From contig NZ_VUNL01000003.1 of the NCBI RefSeq assembly GCF_009697385.1, positions 1-64,000 of the forward strand: 64,000 bases of DNA, in the 5' to 3' direction. The stretch's first letter is position 1, and every line of letters starts with the position of its first letter. Under the pieces are notes generated by a model. It saw nothing but the letters and a program-made list of their open reading frames with translations. It searched no databases and was not told the origin of the DNA. The translations under genes were made by a program, and so were the position numbers. The DNA comes from Wylensekiella montiformis (lineage in GTDB: Bacteria; Bacillota; Negativicutes; Selenomonadales; Selenomonadaceae). Positions 44,954-53,290 of this stretch are shown here, piece by piece.

Positions 44954-44995
44954 TCGGTCTTTATAGACCTTGCAAAAGCGTTCTATTTTTTGCTC

Positions 44996-45028
44996 ACTGC
45001 ATACAAACTACATACATACTGCATACAC
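44996..45028. repeat. Three 11-bp tandem repeats, probable integrase arm sites
   Basis: ACTGCATACAA, ACTACATACAT and ACTGCATACAC follow each other without gaps, directly beside the end of the integrase gene and about 100 bases from the attachment junction. Direct repeats here are typical of arm-type binding sites of tyrosine integrases. Confidence 0.55.
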
Positions 45029-45030
45029 AT

Positions 45031-46047
45031 TTAAATAAGGTTTATCGCATCTATTAGCTGCTGTGTTGTCTTGTGTGTGTAGACACGCTCATCAATATCG
45101 CGGCCGGCATGTCCAATGATAAGCTGGATGGTCCGCTTCGACACACAGGCATTGTCAAGTGCCGTCTCGCACGTATGCCGCCCGTCATGCGGCAGATGAT
45201 TTTTGATCGCAGGGATGTCAGATATATCCCAGTAGTGATTACGCAAGAATGACAGTGTGGGCGGGTGGAATCCTAGATCATCGACAAGCAGATATTCGCG
45301 TTCAGGGCTGTACATCTGCCGAATGAATGGCATGATCTTATCCGCGATGGGAATCTGACGATTCTTTCCTGCTGCCGTCTTGATACCGCCCACCATGTAG
45401 TGATCGTCTAGGTGTACGTTCTGATTCTTGATCTTGATGACCTCCGTCGGGCGCATACCGCTATAGCACATGATCAGCGCATAGCGGGCGGCGAAGTCAT
45501 CGGCGTGAGCCCATAGCTCAAGGATTTCATCATGGCTAAATGGCTTGTGCTTCGTACTTTTAGCAACGGCGGGTGTCTCGACTTGCGTCACGCGATTGTC
45601 TGATGTGATGTCGAGCAGGGCGGCGTATTTGTACAATAGATTTGCTAATACTTTTACGAGTTTTGCCGATGGGGCTTTTGGGCAGCTGTCTATCAAGTCT
45701 TGCCATTGCAATGTCGTGATGTCAACAAAAGGTACGCTGTAGAGCGGCTCCATACGCTTGTAAGCGGCTTTGTAATTCCGCGGGACAGATTTATCGCGCT
45801 CTTGTCTGTACGCCGTCCAGCGGGCGTATAGTGCGGCGAGTGTGACGCCGTGGCCATCGATTTTGTACGGCTTTGCATTGTAGTTGGCCAATGCGGCAAG
45901 TGCATCCTTGCGCGTCGTGTAATATCCCAGATATTTTCGGATGGGCTTGCCGTCATCCTTCCAGCCTTGCGTGATGACTGCCGCGAATGGGCGGCGACGG
46001 TTCCCACTCAGCTTATATATTGATCCGTATGAATTGGGTAGACGCAT
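45031..46047 (-). CDS. int: Phage tyrosine integrase
   Basis: 338 residues. An N-terminal arm-binding domain (NSYGSIYKLSGNRRRPF, a beta-strand-rich AP2-like start), a SAM-like core-binding domain, and the catalytic domain with Arg199 (SGMRPTEV), His287 and Arg290 (LPHDGRHT), His313 (IGHAGRDI) and Tyr323 (RVYTHKT). The start is the ATG at 46047 after GGAGGTATATTTACT. It would recombine attP with the site inside gtrA. Confidence 0.95.
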   Translation of the reverse strand: MRLPNSYGSIYKLSGNRRRPFAAVITQGWKDDGKPIRKYLGYYTTRKDALAALANYNAKPYKIDGHGVTLAALYARWTAYRQERDKSVPRNYKAAYKRMEPLYSVPFVDITTLQWQDLIDSCPKAPSAKLVKVLANLLYKYAALLDITSDNRVTQVETPAVAKSTKHKPFSHDEILELWAHADDFAARYALIMCYSGMRPTEVIKIKNQNVHLDDHYMVGGIKTAAGKNRQIPIADKIMPFIRQMYSPEREYLLVDDLGFHPPTLSFLRNHYWDISDIPAIKNHLPHDGRHTCETALDNACVSKRTIQLIIGHAGRDIDERVYTHKTTQQLIDAINLI

Positions 46048-46107
46048 AGTAAATATACCTCCATGTACACAAAAACCGCCCATAATGCCGCATGGGCGGT
46101 TTTTTAT

Positions 46108-46271
46108 TCAATTAAAAGCGGCAGAGCTGTCGATCAAAGCATGAATCACTTGACCGCTGACCAGATCATAGATATATCCATCCGTCGTACCTTCAAATAC
46201 TTTAATGATTCGGCATAGCCTGTGCCGGTGAAAAAAATCATACTGGCTAGTATCGATAAAATCCATTTCAT
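46108..46271 (-). CDS. Overlapping small frames: signal-peptide-like start and a second-frame tail
   Basis: Two frames overlap. From the ATG at 46271 (seven bases after GGGGAG), 41 codons begin with a good signal peptide ending TGTGYA but finish in unlikely sequence at 46146. From the ATG at 46266, 52 codons finish VFEGTTDGYIYDLVSGQVIHALID, which looks like real protein, but start without that signal. Joining them would give a credible small secreted protein, so a frameshift between the two is likely; a run of seven T lies in the overlap. Function unknown. Confidence 0.4.
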
Positions 46272-46285
46272 TTTATCACTCCCCT

Positions 46286-46501
46286 TCAATCCATTTTATG
46301 GCGGTACGACTCTATATGATCTGCGCTGTCCGGCGCAGTAAAATCCTGATTCAAAATGTGCTCGACTTCATGCCGATAGCTTTCTTCCTGCTGCTCACGG
46401 CATAAGCATGCATTGATGATGACGGTATAGCTTCCGTCCGCATTACTACGCGAGAATGCTTTAATGGAGCATGGTAAATCCATAAATCTTGTGACTATCA
46501 T
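46286..46501 (-). CDS. Small ImmA/IrrE-like metallopeptidase
   Basis: 71 residues with a zinc HExxH motif (RHEVEHILNQDF). Phage and ICE ImmA proteins cleave the neighbouring repressor to allow induction. The usual domain is about 120 residues or more, so this is a short form. It lies 3 bases after the CI-like repressor gene in the same direction, which supports the ImmA-ImmR pairing. Confidence 0.6.
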   Translation of the reverse strand: MIVTRFMDLPCSIKAFSRSNADGSYTVIINACLCREQQEESYRHEVEHILNQDFTAPDSADHIESYRHKMD

Positions 46502-46504
46502 AAG

Positions 46505-46921
46505 CTATTCCTCTTTATCCGTGATGGCCTTGATCATATTGATTACGGTCTTCATGTCCTGCTTTGACAGCTTGCGCGATGCGTCGAAAAGGATGCGCAT
46601 ATCTGGATTCTCTTTCAGCTCATTGGCGATGGCCGCGACTTCCGGATCAAAATAGTATGGTCTGACTTGATTCGAATCATCAAGTGCGGTCCCTTCTTCC
46701 AGTAAATAGCTTTTGCCCACATTGAAAAAATCTGCTATTTGCTGGATGCCGCCCATTGTGCGCGGCATAGATTTCCCCAAAGTCCATTTTCCGACAGTGC
46801 TTTCGGATACATGCAGCACTTTCGCGAGATCATTTTGATTCATATCCCGTGATTCCAAAAGCTCACGCAGCCGGCGGCTGAAAAGCTTCCTCGCTTTTAG
46901 TGTTTTTTCAGATATTACCAT
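46505..46921 (-). CDS. CI-like phage repressor (XRE family)
   Basis: 138 residues. An N-terminal HTH (MNQNDLAKVLHVSESTVGKW, then MPRTMGGIQQIADFFNVGKSY) and an acidic C-terminal half without a LexA-type Ser-Lys peptidase. Loss of repression may therefore depend on the ImmA-like protein rather than self-cleavage. The ATG at 46921 fits the promoter at 46948-46976 with a leader of about 20 bases; a GTG at 46930 is an alternative. Confidence 0.85.
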   Translation of the reverse strand: MVISEKTLKARKLFSRRLRELLESRDMNQNDLAKVLHVSESTVGKWTLGKSMPRTMGGIQQIADFFNVGKSYLLEEGTALDDSNQVRPYYFDPEVAAIANELKENPDMRILFDASRKLSKQDMKTVINMIKAITDKEE

Positions 46922-46947
46922 CTTGCGCACCTCTTTCCTACAATCAT

Positions 46948-47035
46948 ATTATAGAATATAATTCTAGTATTTGCAACAAAAATTCTAAAAAACTAGAAAT
47001 AAATGCTTGACACTAGAATTAAATTCTAGTACAAT
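46948..47035. promoter_or_regulatory. Divergent lysogeny promoters with operators in their spacers
   Basis: Leftward promoter: TTGCAA (46971-46976), 17 bases, TATAAT (complement of 46948-46953), with the palindrome TAGAATATAATTCTA at 46952-46966 in its spacer. Rightward promoter: TTGACA (47007-47012), exactly 17 bases, TACAAT (47030-47035), the spacer being the palindrome CTAGAATTAAATTCTAG (47013-47029). An inverted-order site TTCTA-N6-TAGAA lies between, at 46983-46998. Repressor binding would block both promoters. Confidence 0.8.
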
Positions 47036-47079
47036 AACATTGTCGATAAAAGACAAGCAAGCATCAGGAGGTGAAATAT

Positions 47080-47274
47080 ATGATTCAAATCAGCTTAAAA
47101 GCCGCTCGTGTAAATGCCGGGCTGACTTTGCTGGAAGCGGCAAAGAAGCTTGGTATCGGTAAGGATCGGCTGATACGGTGGGAGAAGAACCCCAGCAGGG
47201 TTCTTCCCTGCTATCAGCGGATAATTTCTGATGTCTATCAAATGCCGATAGACTATATTTATTTTGGTATTTGA
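47080..47274 (+). CDS. Cro-like XRE DNA-binding protein
   Basis: 64 residues, essentially one HTH: ARVNAGLTLLEAAKKLG and DRLIRWEKNPSRVLP, ending YIYFGI. First gene of the rightward early transcript, 45 bases after the -10 box. The ATG at 47080 lies 7 bases after AGGAGG. The CI-type operator palindrome recurs over its stop codon. Confidence 0.78.
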   Translation: MIQISLKAARVNAGLTLLEAAKKLGIGKDRLIRWEKNPSRVLPCYQRIISDVYQMPIDYIYFGI

Positions 47275-47295
47275 CTAGAATTAAATTCTAGTCAA
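47271..47295. promoter_or_regulatory. Third operator: 25-bp palindrome over the cro stop codon
   Basis: TTGACTAGAATTAAATTCTAGTCAA is a perfect palindrome that contains the same 17-bp core as the rightward promoter spacer. It lies over the TGA of the Cro-like gene. It has no promoter spacing of its own, so it may be an auxiliary operator for DNA looping or a roadblock. Confidence 0.7.
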
Positions 47296-47309
47296 AAAGG
47301 GGGGGAGAA

Positions 47310-47513
47310 ATGATGATTTATGAAGATGCTCGAAGGTGGCAGTACACTGTCCGGCCCGGTCTGGGCGGGACGTCATTTTCCGTATTTTATCGAAAACCAA
47401 AAAAAAGTTGGCATAGCGTCCGGGCCTTGCCTTGGCATGATAGGGAAATCGATGCCGAAGCTGATCTCATCGCTTATGCCAATAAACACCAAATGAAGAA
47501 GGTGGAAGAATGA
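47310..47513 (+). CDS. Small phage early protein, unknown
   Basis: 67 residues, charged and aromatic (RRWQYTVRPGLGG, FSVFYRKPKKSWHSV). No family recognised. GGGGGGAGA precedes the start; the ATG at 47313 is equally likely. It overlaps the next gene by four bases. Confidence 0.6.
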   Translation: MMIYEDARRWQYTVRPGLGGTSFSVFYRKPKKSWHSVRALPWHDREIDAEADLIAYANKHQMKKVEE

Positions 47514-47734
47514 GTATCAATATCCATTTGCTCCGGAGCTGTATGACATATAACAGCTTGACGGAGGAAGACGTACGCAAGGCCATTGGAATGGATAAAG
47601 CGACATTTTCCACCCGTATGAAAGATGGGGATTTCACCATATCGCAAATCCACAAGATGATGCGATATATCCCATTGGCGCTGGAAGATGTGTGTAGCAT
47701 CTTTTTCTCGGACGATTGGGGGGAATATAAATGA
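47510..47734 (+). CDS. Small phage HTH-like protein
   Basis: 74 residues with an HTH-like pattern (TEEDVRKAIGMDKATFSTRMKD, then TISQIHKMMRYIPL). It resembles Cro/C1-type or antirepressor-region regulators of Firmicutes phages. It overlaps both neighbours by ATGA, so the unit is translationally coupled. Confidence 0.6.
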   Translation: MSINIHLLRSCMTYNSLTEEDVRKAIGMDKATFSTRMKDGDFTISQIHKMMRYIPLALEDVCSIFFSDDWGEYK

Positions 47735-47958
47735 AAATTTCGCCGGCTGACGCCGCCCGCGTCATCGGAAAGTCTGATCAATTCGTGCGAATCGGATTAC
47801 AGCGCGGCTTGCTCAAGGCTAATGGTGAGCCTATCGGCGTGGCGATCAAAATCGCGCCGCCTAGCAAGCGGTACACTTACTACATCAATCCAAAGCTACT
47901 AGCCGACTTTGCGGGCATCACGCTCGACGAGCTGGCAGAACGCATTGAAAGGGGGTGA
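47731..47958 (+). CDS. Small phage DNA-binding protein (excisionase/winged-helix-like)
   Basis: 75 residues. SPADAARVIGKSDQFVRIGLQ looks like a winged-helix recognition element of the MerR/Xis type, followed by a short strand region (KRYTYYINPKLLADF). Possibly the excisionase or a regulator; not assigned with certainty. Confidence 0.6.
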   Translation: MKISPADAARVIGKSDQFVRIGLQRGLLKANGEPIGVAIKIAPPSKRYTYYINPKLLADFAGITLDELAERIERG

Positions 47959-47966
47959 CTGTAGGT

Positions 47967-48314
47967 ATGAGCCCGGATTACTACCGGGAACAATATAAGT
48001 GGTACAGAGCACACGGTATCTGTACATGCTGTCACCAGCGCGACGCTGATCCGGGAAAGGCTCTTTGCCATGAATGCGCTGAGAAGAAAAGACAGCAGTC
48101 GGCAAATCGCCGCGCTGATCCGGAGCGACGCGAGAGCATCCGCGCTGAGAAGAAAGCACGGTATCAGCGGGCGCGTCAAGAAAAGCGGTGCATCATTTGT
48201 GGTAAGGACACATATCGCGACAAATCCTACTGCTACGAGCACTGGATTAGGAGCATCCGCATCGCCCGCGAGCGATACAAGGAGCGGCGGTGGAAAAGAA
48301 TGCAAAAAAAATGA
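47967..48314 (+). CDS. Phage zinc-finger protein, unknown function
   Basis: 115 residues from the ATG at 47967 (a GTG at 47955 overlaps the previous gene). Two Cys-rich knuckles (CTCCHQRD...CHEC and CIICGKDTY...CYEH) flank a very basic, Arg-rich middle. Such proteins in phage early regions are probably nucleic-acid binding. No named family recognised. Confidence 0.6.
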   Translation: MSPDYYREQYKWYRAHGICTCCHQRDADPGKALCHECAEKKRQQSANRRADPERRESIRAEKKARYQRARQEKRCIICGKDTYRDKSYCYEHWIRSIRIARERYKERRWKRMQKK

Positions 48315-48378
48315 GCTGTACAAGGTGTACAGCCCACAAGACCTAAATCAATTTTATCACAGAAAGGCAGGAAAATAA

Positions 48379-48894
48379 ATGAGTAAATCTATATTCGAGC
48401 TGTCTCAGGCATTCGAGGAAATCCTTGAATTGGCACTGGATGACACGATGGATTTAGACGCGCTCGAAGAAGGGCTCAAATCCATTGAGTGCGACATGAC
48501 TGATAAATGCAAGAATGGCATCGGGCTCATCCGTGAGCTCGAAGCACGCCGCGACGCAATGAAAGCCGAATCGAAGCGGCTGACGGCGAATGCCCGCACG
48601 CTCGACAATAAGATCAGCCGCATCAAGCAGATTTATATCGACGGCTTGCAGGCATTCGGCAAGAGCCGCATCGATACGACGATCGGGCGCATGAGCATCC
48701 AGAATAATCCGCCCGCGCTCAAAGTGACCGTACCAGAGGGGATTCCATATAAGGGTACTATCCCGGATGAATATCTTGATGTCATTCCTGAACATTACGA
48801 GCTTGATAAGGCCGCCATCAAGGACGCATTGAAGAAGGGCGAGGACGTGCCGTACTGCCATCTGGAAAGCGGCATTTCCTTGCGCATCAAATGA
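48379..48894 (+). CDS. Gp157-family siphovirus protein
   Basis: 171 residues. Helical N-terminal half with a coiled coil (LIRELEARRDAMKAESKRL) and a C-terminal part with PPALKVTVPEGIPYKG and IPEHYELDKAAIKDALKKG, the pattern of the Gp157 family, linked to phage resistance in Streptococcus thermophilus. It opens the recombination/replication gene block. Confidence 0.8.
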   Translation: MSKSIFELSQAFEEILELALDDTMDLDALEEGLKSIECDMTDKCKNGIGLIRELEARRDAMKAESKRLTANARTLDNKISRIKQIYIDGLQAFGKSRIDTTIGRMSIQNNPPALKVTVPEGIPYKGTIPDEYLDVIPEHYELDKAAIKDALKKGEDVPYCHLESGISLRIK

Positions 48895-48904
48895 GGTGAT
48901 GACT

Positions 48905-49075
48905 ATGAAAATCAATACGGATACGCTCGTAAGCATCAAAATTATCACTCTGCTGAAAGAGTCCGGCATGGATCCTTTTGACGCTATCATGTGCTTGCAC
49001 GACATCGAAGCGTCAATGATCAAGACCATCCGCGACATGTGCAATGACGATGAAAGCGAGGATGATGAGGAATGA
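48905..49075 (+). CDS. Small acidic phage protein
   Basis: 56 residues in a frame from the ATG at 48905 behind GAGGTGA, ending DESEDDEE. Its TGA overlaps the start of the ATPase gene. One predicted helix-turn-helix-like stretch (LVSIKIITLLKESG). Function unknown; the coupling and acidic tail suggest a DNA-mimic or partner protein. Confidence 0.55.
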   Translation: MKINTDTLVSIKIITLLKESGMDPFDAIMCLHDIEASMIKTIRDMCNDDESEDDEE

Positions 49076-50172
49076 GTATCAAGATTTCGCGCGGCCCGCT
49101 CAAGAGTAAGCCTGCCCGTGTCGTCATCTACGGCCCGGAAGGTATTGGCAAGAGCACATTCGCCGCTCAATTCCCTTCGCCAATTTTTATTGACACAGAG
49201 GGAAGCACCGATTTGATGGACGTCGCACGATTCGAGAAGCCGACGTCATGGGAGATGCTTCTTGCAGAAGTCGAAGCCGTCAAGCATGACGCCGCGAATG
49301 ATCCACCTACCATAAAGACGCTCGTCATCGACACGGCAGATTGGATGGAGCGGCTTTGCGAGTCCTACGTCTGTAAGAAGTATGCAAAGGACGGGATAGA
49401 GGATTTCAGCTATGGCAAAGGCTACGTCTACGTCAAAGAGGAATTCGGCAAAGTACTCGACACGCTGACTGAAATAAATCAGCGCGGCGTGAATATCGTC
49501 ATCACAGCACATTGCTTGATCCGCAAATTCGAGCTGCCTAATGAAACGGGCGCATTTGACCGCTACGAGCTTAAATTAGGTGGCAAAGCTGGTAATCAGA
49601 CTGTCGCGCTCGTCAAAGAATGGGCGGACATGGTGCTTTTTGCGAATTACAAAGAGATTGTCACTAAGGTCAATGGCAAGAATAAAGTCCAGGGCGGACG
49701 GCGCGTTATGTACGCATCACATGCACCGACATGGGACGCGAAAAATAGATACGGTCTGCCGGACGAAATGCCATTTGACTATCAGCAGATTGAAAAATAC
49801 ATCCCTGACAATGCGTCTGTAACGCCATCAGACGCGCCACAAGAGCCGCAAAAGCAGAAACGCGAGGAAACCACTGATACCGAAGAAAAATCCGCTCAGG
49901 CGACGAATCAGGACGATCAGAAAGACGATACAAAGCAATCACGCGATGGTGTGGATGAGCGTGTACTCAAAATTATCGACCAAGAAGGGTATACGCTGGA
50001 TGAGCTTTCCAGATTCGCAAAAGAATCCAATTGTATGCCCGGATATGTACCGGTCAATAAAATGCCCAAAGCATTCATTGATCAGGTCATTCTTGGACAG
50101 TGGCCAAAGGTAAAAAGCTTTATGTCCGATAAGGGAATCCATCTTGAGGATTCACTTGTCGTACCATTTTAA
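49072..50172 (+). CDS. Sak4-like RecA-fold phage ATPase
   Basis: 366 residues. Walker A GPEGIGKST at 21-29, a Walker B-like TLVIDTADW and NIVITAHC sensor-like strand form the RecA-like core of about 240 residues. An acidic, low-complexity linker (about 255-300) and a small C-terminal domain follow. Such ATPases next to a DUF669-like protein are thought to act in single-strand annealing or recombination of phage DNA. Confidence 0.8.
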   Translation: MSIKISRGPLKSKPARVVIYGPEGIGKSTFAAQFPSPIFIDTEGSTDLMDVARFEKPTSWEMLLAEVEAVKHDAANDPPTIKTLVIDTADWMERLCESYVCKKYAKDGIEDFSYGKGYVYVKEEFGKVLDTLTEINQRGVNIVITAHCLIRKFELPNETGAFDRYELKLGGKAGNQTVALVKEWADMVLFANYKEIVTKVNGKNKVQGGRRVMYASHAPTWDAKNRYGLPDEMPFDYQQIEKYIPDNASVTPSDAPQEPQKQKREETTDTEEKSAQATNQDDQKDDTKQSRDGVDERVLKIIDQEGYTLDELSRFAKESNCMPGYVPVNKMPKAFIDQVILGQWPKVKSFMSDKGIHLEDSLVVPF

Positions 50173-50193
50173 AGAAAGAAAGGAAGAATACCA

Positions 50194-50667
50194 ATGAGCA
50201 ATGATTTCAATTTCAATGCAGAGTCACAGCAGACGGCAGCACCAGCCAATGATTTTGGATGGGATTCAGAATTCGATTTCGACGATCCGGACGAATTTGT
50301 CATCTTACCGCCGGGAGAATATGGGTATGTGGTCCGATCTTTTCAGCGGTCACATTATGACGGCGGTACTGCAAAAGATGGCCACACTATCCCGCCATGC
50401 CCTGTCGCAAAAATTCAGATCGGCATCAAGACTGACAAAGGCGATGTCGTCATCAATGATTCATTTTTCATCAACCCCAACCCCATAAATACAAAGAAAA
50501 TGAGCGGATTTTTCCAGTCCGTAGGTCTGGCCACAGAGGGCAGTAAAGTAAAGATGGCTTGGTGGAGCGATAACCTTGTCGGCATGGCTGGCCGCGCGAA
50601 AATCACGAATCGCAAATACAACGACAAAACCTATAATAACGTTTCTCACTACATAAAGAAGGGATAA
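50194..50667 (+). CDS. DUF669-like phage protein
   Basis: 157 residues. An acidic start (WDSEFDFDDPDEF), then LPPGEYGYVVRSFQRS, KIQIGIKTDKGDVVINDSFF and the end YNDKTYNNVSHY fit the DUF669 family, found beside Sak4-type ATPases and possibly binding single-stranded DNA. The same acidic phrase WDSEFDFDD recurs near residue 97 of the primase-helicase downstream. Confidence 0.7.
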   Translation: MSNDFNFNAESQQTAAPANDFGWDSEFDFDDPDEFVILPPGEYGYVVRSFQRSHYDGGTAKDGHTIPPCPVAKIQIGIKTDKGDVVINDSFFINPNPINTKKMSGFFQSVGLATEGSKVKMAWWSDNLVGMAGRAKITNRKYNDKTYNNVSHYIKKG

Positions 50668-50670
50668 GAA

Positions 50671-52269
50671 ATGGCGATAGAGCTTAGACCGTATCAGGAA
50701 AAAGCCCGTCGCCGCGTAGAAGAAGAATGGAAAGATGGCAGGGCGAAAACCCTGCTCGTTCTTCCTACCGGCACGGGAAAGACTATCGTATTTTCAGCGA
50801 TTACAAAGGATGCCGTCATGGCTGGGCGTCATGTGCTGATACTGGCACATCGCGGCGAGCTTTTAGAGCAGGCCGCTGATAAGCTGCAAAAGGCCACAGG
50901 ACTTGCGTCAAGCTTAGAAAAAGCTGGGAGCAGCTGTCTTGATAGCTGGTACATGGTGACGGTCGGCAGTGTACAGACACTCATGCGGCAGAATCGTCTT
51001 GACAAATTCCCACGCGACTACTTCCAGACAATAATCATCGACGAAGCACATCACGCGATTTCGACGAGCTATCAGAATATCCTGCAATACTTCGACAAGG
51101 CGCAAGTGCTGGGCGTGACGGCGACGCCTGACCGCTCAGATATGAAAGACCTGGGAGAGTTTTTCGACAGCATCGCATATGAATACAGCCTGCCGTCTGC
51201 CATCCGTGACGGCTATCTGACGCCGATCAAGGCTCAGACAATCCCGCTCAAGCTGGACATCAGCAAGGTCACGATATCAGCGGGCGATTTCAAGGCAAGC
51301 GACATCGACACGGCCCTAGACCCGTATCTAGAGCAGATCGCGGCTGAGATGAAGGGATATTGTAAAGGGCGAAAGACCGTCATATTTCTGCCGCTCGTAT
51401 CCACATCGAAGAAATTCACAGAGCTTTTACAGTCGCATGGATTCCGGGCGGCTGAGGTCAATGGCGAGAGTAAAGATCGCGCTCAGATACTCGCTGATTT
51501 TGACAGTGGGAAATATGATGTGCTTTGCAATTCGATGTTGCTGACAGAGGGATGGGATTGCCCGTCAGTGGATTGCATTGTCATTCTCAGACCGACAAAA
51601 TCACGCGGTTTGTATAGTCAGATGGTGGGGCGCGGTACGCGACTATTTCCGGGCAAAAAAGAGCTGCTATTGCTCGACTTTTTGTGGCTGACTGGGCGCC
51701 ATGAGCTTTGCCGCCCGGCGCATCTCTTGGCAAAGGGCGATGAGCTTGCCGCCGCGATGACGCGCCGGATCGAAGATGCTGTCGTGCCGCTCGACCTGGA
51801 AGAAGTCGAAAAGAAAGCAAGTGAAGATGTCATTCGCGAGCGCGAAGAAGCACTGGCCGAAAAGCTGGCACTCATGAAGAAGCGAAAGCGTAAATTGGTA
51901 GACCCGCTACAATTTGAGATGTCCATTCAGGCCGAAGATTTGAGCAGCTATGTGCCGTCTTTCGGCTGGGAGCTTGAGCCGCCATCGGATAAGCAGAAGA
52001 AAGACCTTGAAAAATACGGCATATTCCCGGATGAGATTCAGAGCGCGGGCAAAGCATCGCAGATTCTGGGGCGTCTCCACAAGCGCGCGTATGAGGGGCT
52101 TTCGACGCCAAAGCAGATTCGATTCTTGGAGTCTCGAGGATTCCAGCATGTGGGGATGTGGCAATTTGAATCAGCAAAAAAGCTCATCAATCGCATCGCA
52201 TTTAATGGATGGCGCACGCCGCGAGACATTGATCCGGCGAGCTATCAGCCGGAAAAGAAGGAAGGATAA
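50671..52269 (+). CDS. Phage superfamily II DNA helicase
   Basis: 532 residues. Motif I LPTGTGKT at 31-38, motif II IIIDEAHHA, motif III VTATPDRSD and motif VI QMVGRGTRLFPGK are in order. The C-terminal 150 residues carry a leucine-rich region (LSTPKQIRFLESRGF) seen in many phage helicases next to replication genes. It should unwind DNA in replication or recombination. Confidence 0.9.
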   Translation: MAIELRPYQEKARRRVEEEWKDGRAKTLLVLPTGTGKTIVFSAITKDAVMAGRHVLILAHRGELLEQAADKLQKATGLASSLEKAGSSCLDSWYMVTVGSVQTLMRQNRLDKFPRDYFQTIIIDEAHHAISTSYQNILQYFDKAQVLGVTATPDRSDMKDLGEFFDSIAYEYSLPSAIRDGYLTPIKAQTIPLKLDISKVTISAGDFKASDIDTALDPYLEQIAAEMKGYCKGRKTVIFLPLVSTSKKFTELLQSHGFRAAEVNGESKDRAQILADFDSGKYDVLCNSMLLTEGWDCPSVDCIVILRPTKSRGLYSQMVGRGTRLFPGKKELLLLDFLWLTGRHELCRPAHLLAKGDELAAAMTRRIEDAVVPLDLEEVEKKASEDVIREREEALAEKLALMKKRKRKLVDPLQFEMSIQAEDLSSYVPSFGWELEPPSDKQKKDLEKYGIFPDEIQSAGKASQILGRLHKRAYEGLSTPKQIRFLESRGFQHVGMWQFESAKKLINRIAFNGWRTPRDIDPASYQPEKKEG

Positions 52270-52272
52270 GTA

Positions 52273-52359
52273 ATGAATATTAAAAAGCTGAAAGAAATCT
52301 TATGGCTGATTCTCGCGATGCTGATATTTTTGGGGGCTGACTACGCCGGACATATGTAA
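52273..52359 (+). CDS. 28-residue membrane peptide
   Basis: Short frame with one hydrophobic helix (ILWLILAMLIFLGA) after a basic start and AAGGA ribosome binding site. It lies 3 bases after the helicase stop. Function unknown; reported as probably translated given the dense packing of the operon. Confidence 0.45.
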   Translation: MNIKKLKEILWLILAMLIFLGADYAGHM

Positions 52360-52371
52360 AGGGGAATAAAA

Positions 52372-52686
52372 ATGACACATAAAGATAAAAAAGAATCCAT
52401 CCTTCCGCGGCCTTGTAATGGCCCGCTGTATGCAGATTGGGATGTCATTGATTACGTCATGAAAATTAAAGAAGAAGTCAAAGAAGTGGTCGAAGCTTTC
52501 CGTCTGTATAATCTGAATCGTGATAATGACTCTTATCTGCACTTAGGCCGGGAGCTTGTCGATACCATTACCGCGTGCATATCCACACTTGAAAAGCTGG
52601 GCTTTAAAGCGGATGACCGGGAAAGGATGTATCAGGAGGTCAATGATTCCAATGCAAAGCGTGACGGCGGGAAGCGATTCAGATGA
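52372..52686 (+). CDS. MazG-like nucleotide pyrophosphohydrolase
   Basis: 104 residues. KIKEEVKEVVEAF and LGRELVDTITACISTLEKLG form the four-helix MazG pattern with EExxE-type and ExxD metal residues. Phage MazG proteins hydrolyse noncanonical or alarmone nucleotides, keeping the host in a growth-like state. It overlaps the next gene by four bases. Confidence 0.72.
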   Translation: MTHKDKKESILPRPCNGPLYADWDVIDYVMKIKEEVKEVVEAFRLYNLNRDNDSYLHLGRELVDTITACISTLEKLGFKADDRERMYQEVNDSNAKRDGGKRFR

Positions 52687-52808
52687 GCGAAAAGCTCCGG
52701 CTTTACGCCGCTTTTGTCAACGGGATCCCGATAGGTATTGGTACACTGGCAAATCCGAAGCTCAAGAGCAAGGGCGGCATCCACCTCGTACTGCTGGAAG
52801 AGTGCTGA
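52683..52808 (+). CDS. 41-residue phage protein, unknown
   Basis: Frame overlapping the mazG-like stop by ATGA; glycine-rich strand pattern (NGIPIGIGTLANPKLKS). No family recognised. Confidence 0.45.
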   Translation: MSEKLRLYAAFVNGIPIGIGTLANPKLKSKGGIHLVLLEEC

Positions 52809-52820
52809 AGATGCGCGGCA

Positions 52821-53195
52821 ATGGAAAAGAAAAAACTGGACATGATCGTACAGAAGTACCTCCAGCTCAAGCCACTCGGCGATAAGGATGCAGTGGCGGC
52901 AAGACGCGAATACGCACGGCGGGAGCTGGAGCGCTGGCGAGACATTTTCGAGCATGGATGTAGCGACCCGGCATGGCCGGATGGCTGTAACCTCAACCTC
53001 ATCCGGAACCATATCATTGCCGCTTTGAGCGACTTGCGTGATCTCGGCGAGAATACGTCCGGCGAGTACGTCCCGCCAGAGGTTTCAAGCGGCTTGATGA
53101 TTCCGGCCGGGAGGTTTTTCAAAGTGCGGTACAAGCGTTTCGAGCAGGAGGGCCAGCGCTTACAGATTGCTGGTGTAGAAATTTCGCTTTTCTAG
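52821..53195 (+). CDS. Phage protein, unknown
   Basis: 124 residues. An Arg-rich helix (AARREYARRELERWRDIFEHG) and an ISLF-ending C-terminal part. No family recognised. It is followed by a 95-base gap with no gene. Confidence 0.55.
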   Translation: MEKKKLDMIVQKYLQLKPLGDKDAVAARREYARRELERWRDIFEHGCSDPAWPDGCNLNLIRNHIIAALSDLRDLGENTSGEYVPPEVSSGLMIPAGRFFKVRYKRFEQEGQRLQIAGVEISLF

Positions 53196-53290
53196 GCAGG
53201 CGGACATTTTTACCAGCTTGCAAAAGAAAATATGCTGAATTTTCAGCTTAATGAAGGAATATCATTATTCCAATGAAGGAAGGATAAGGA

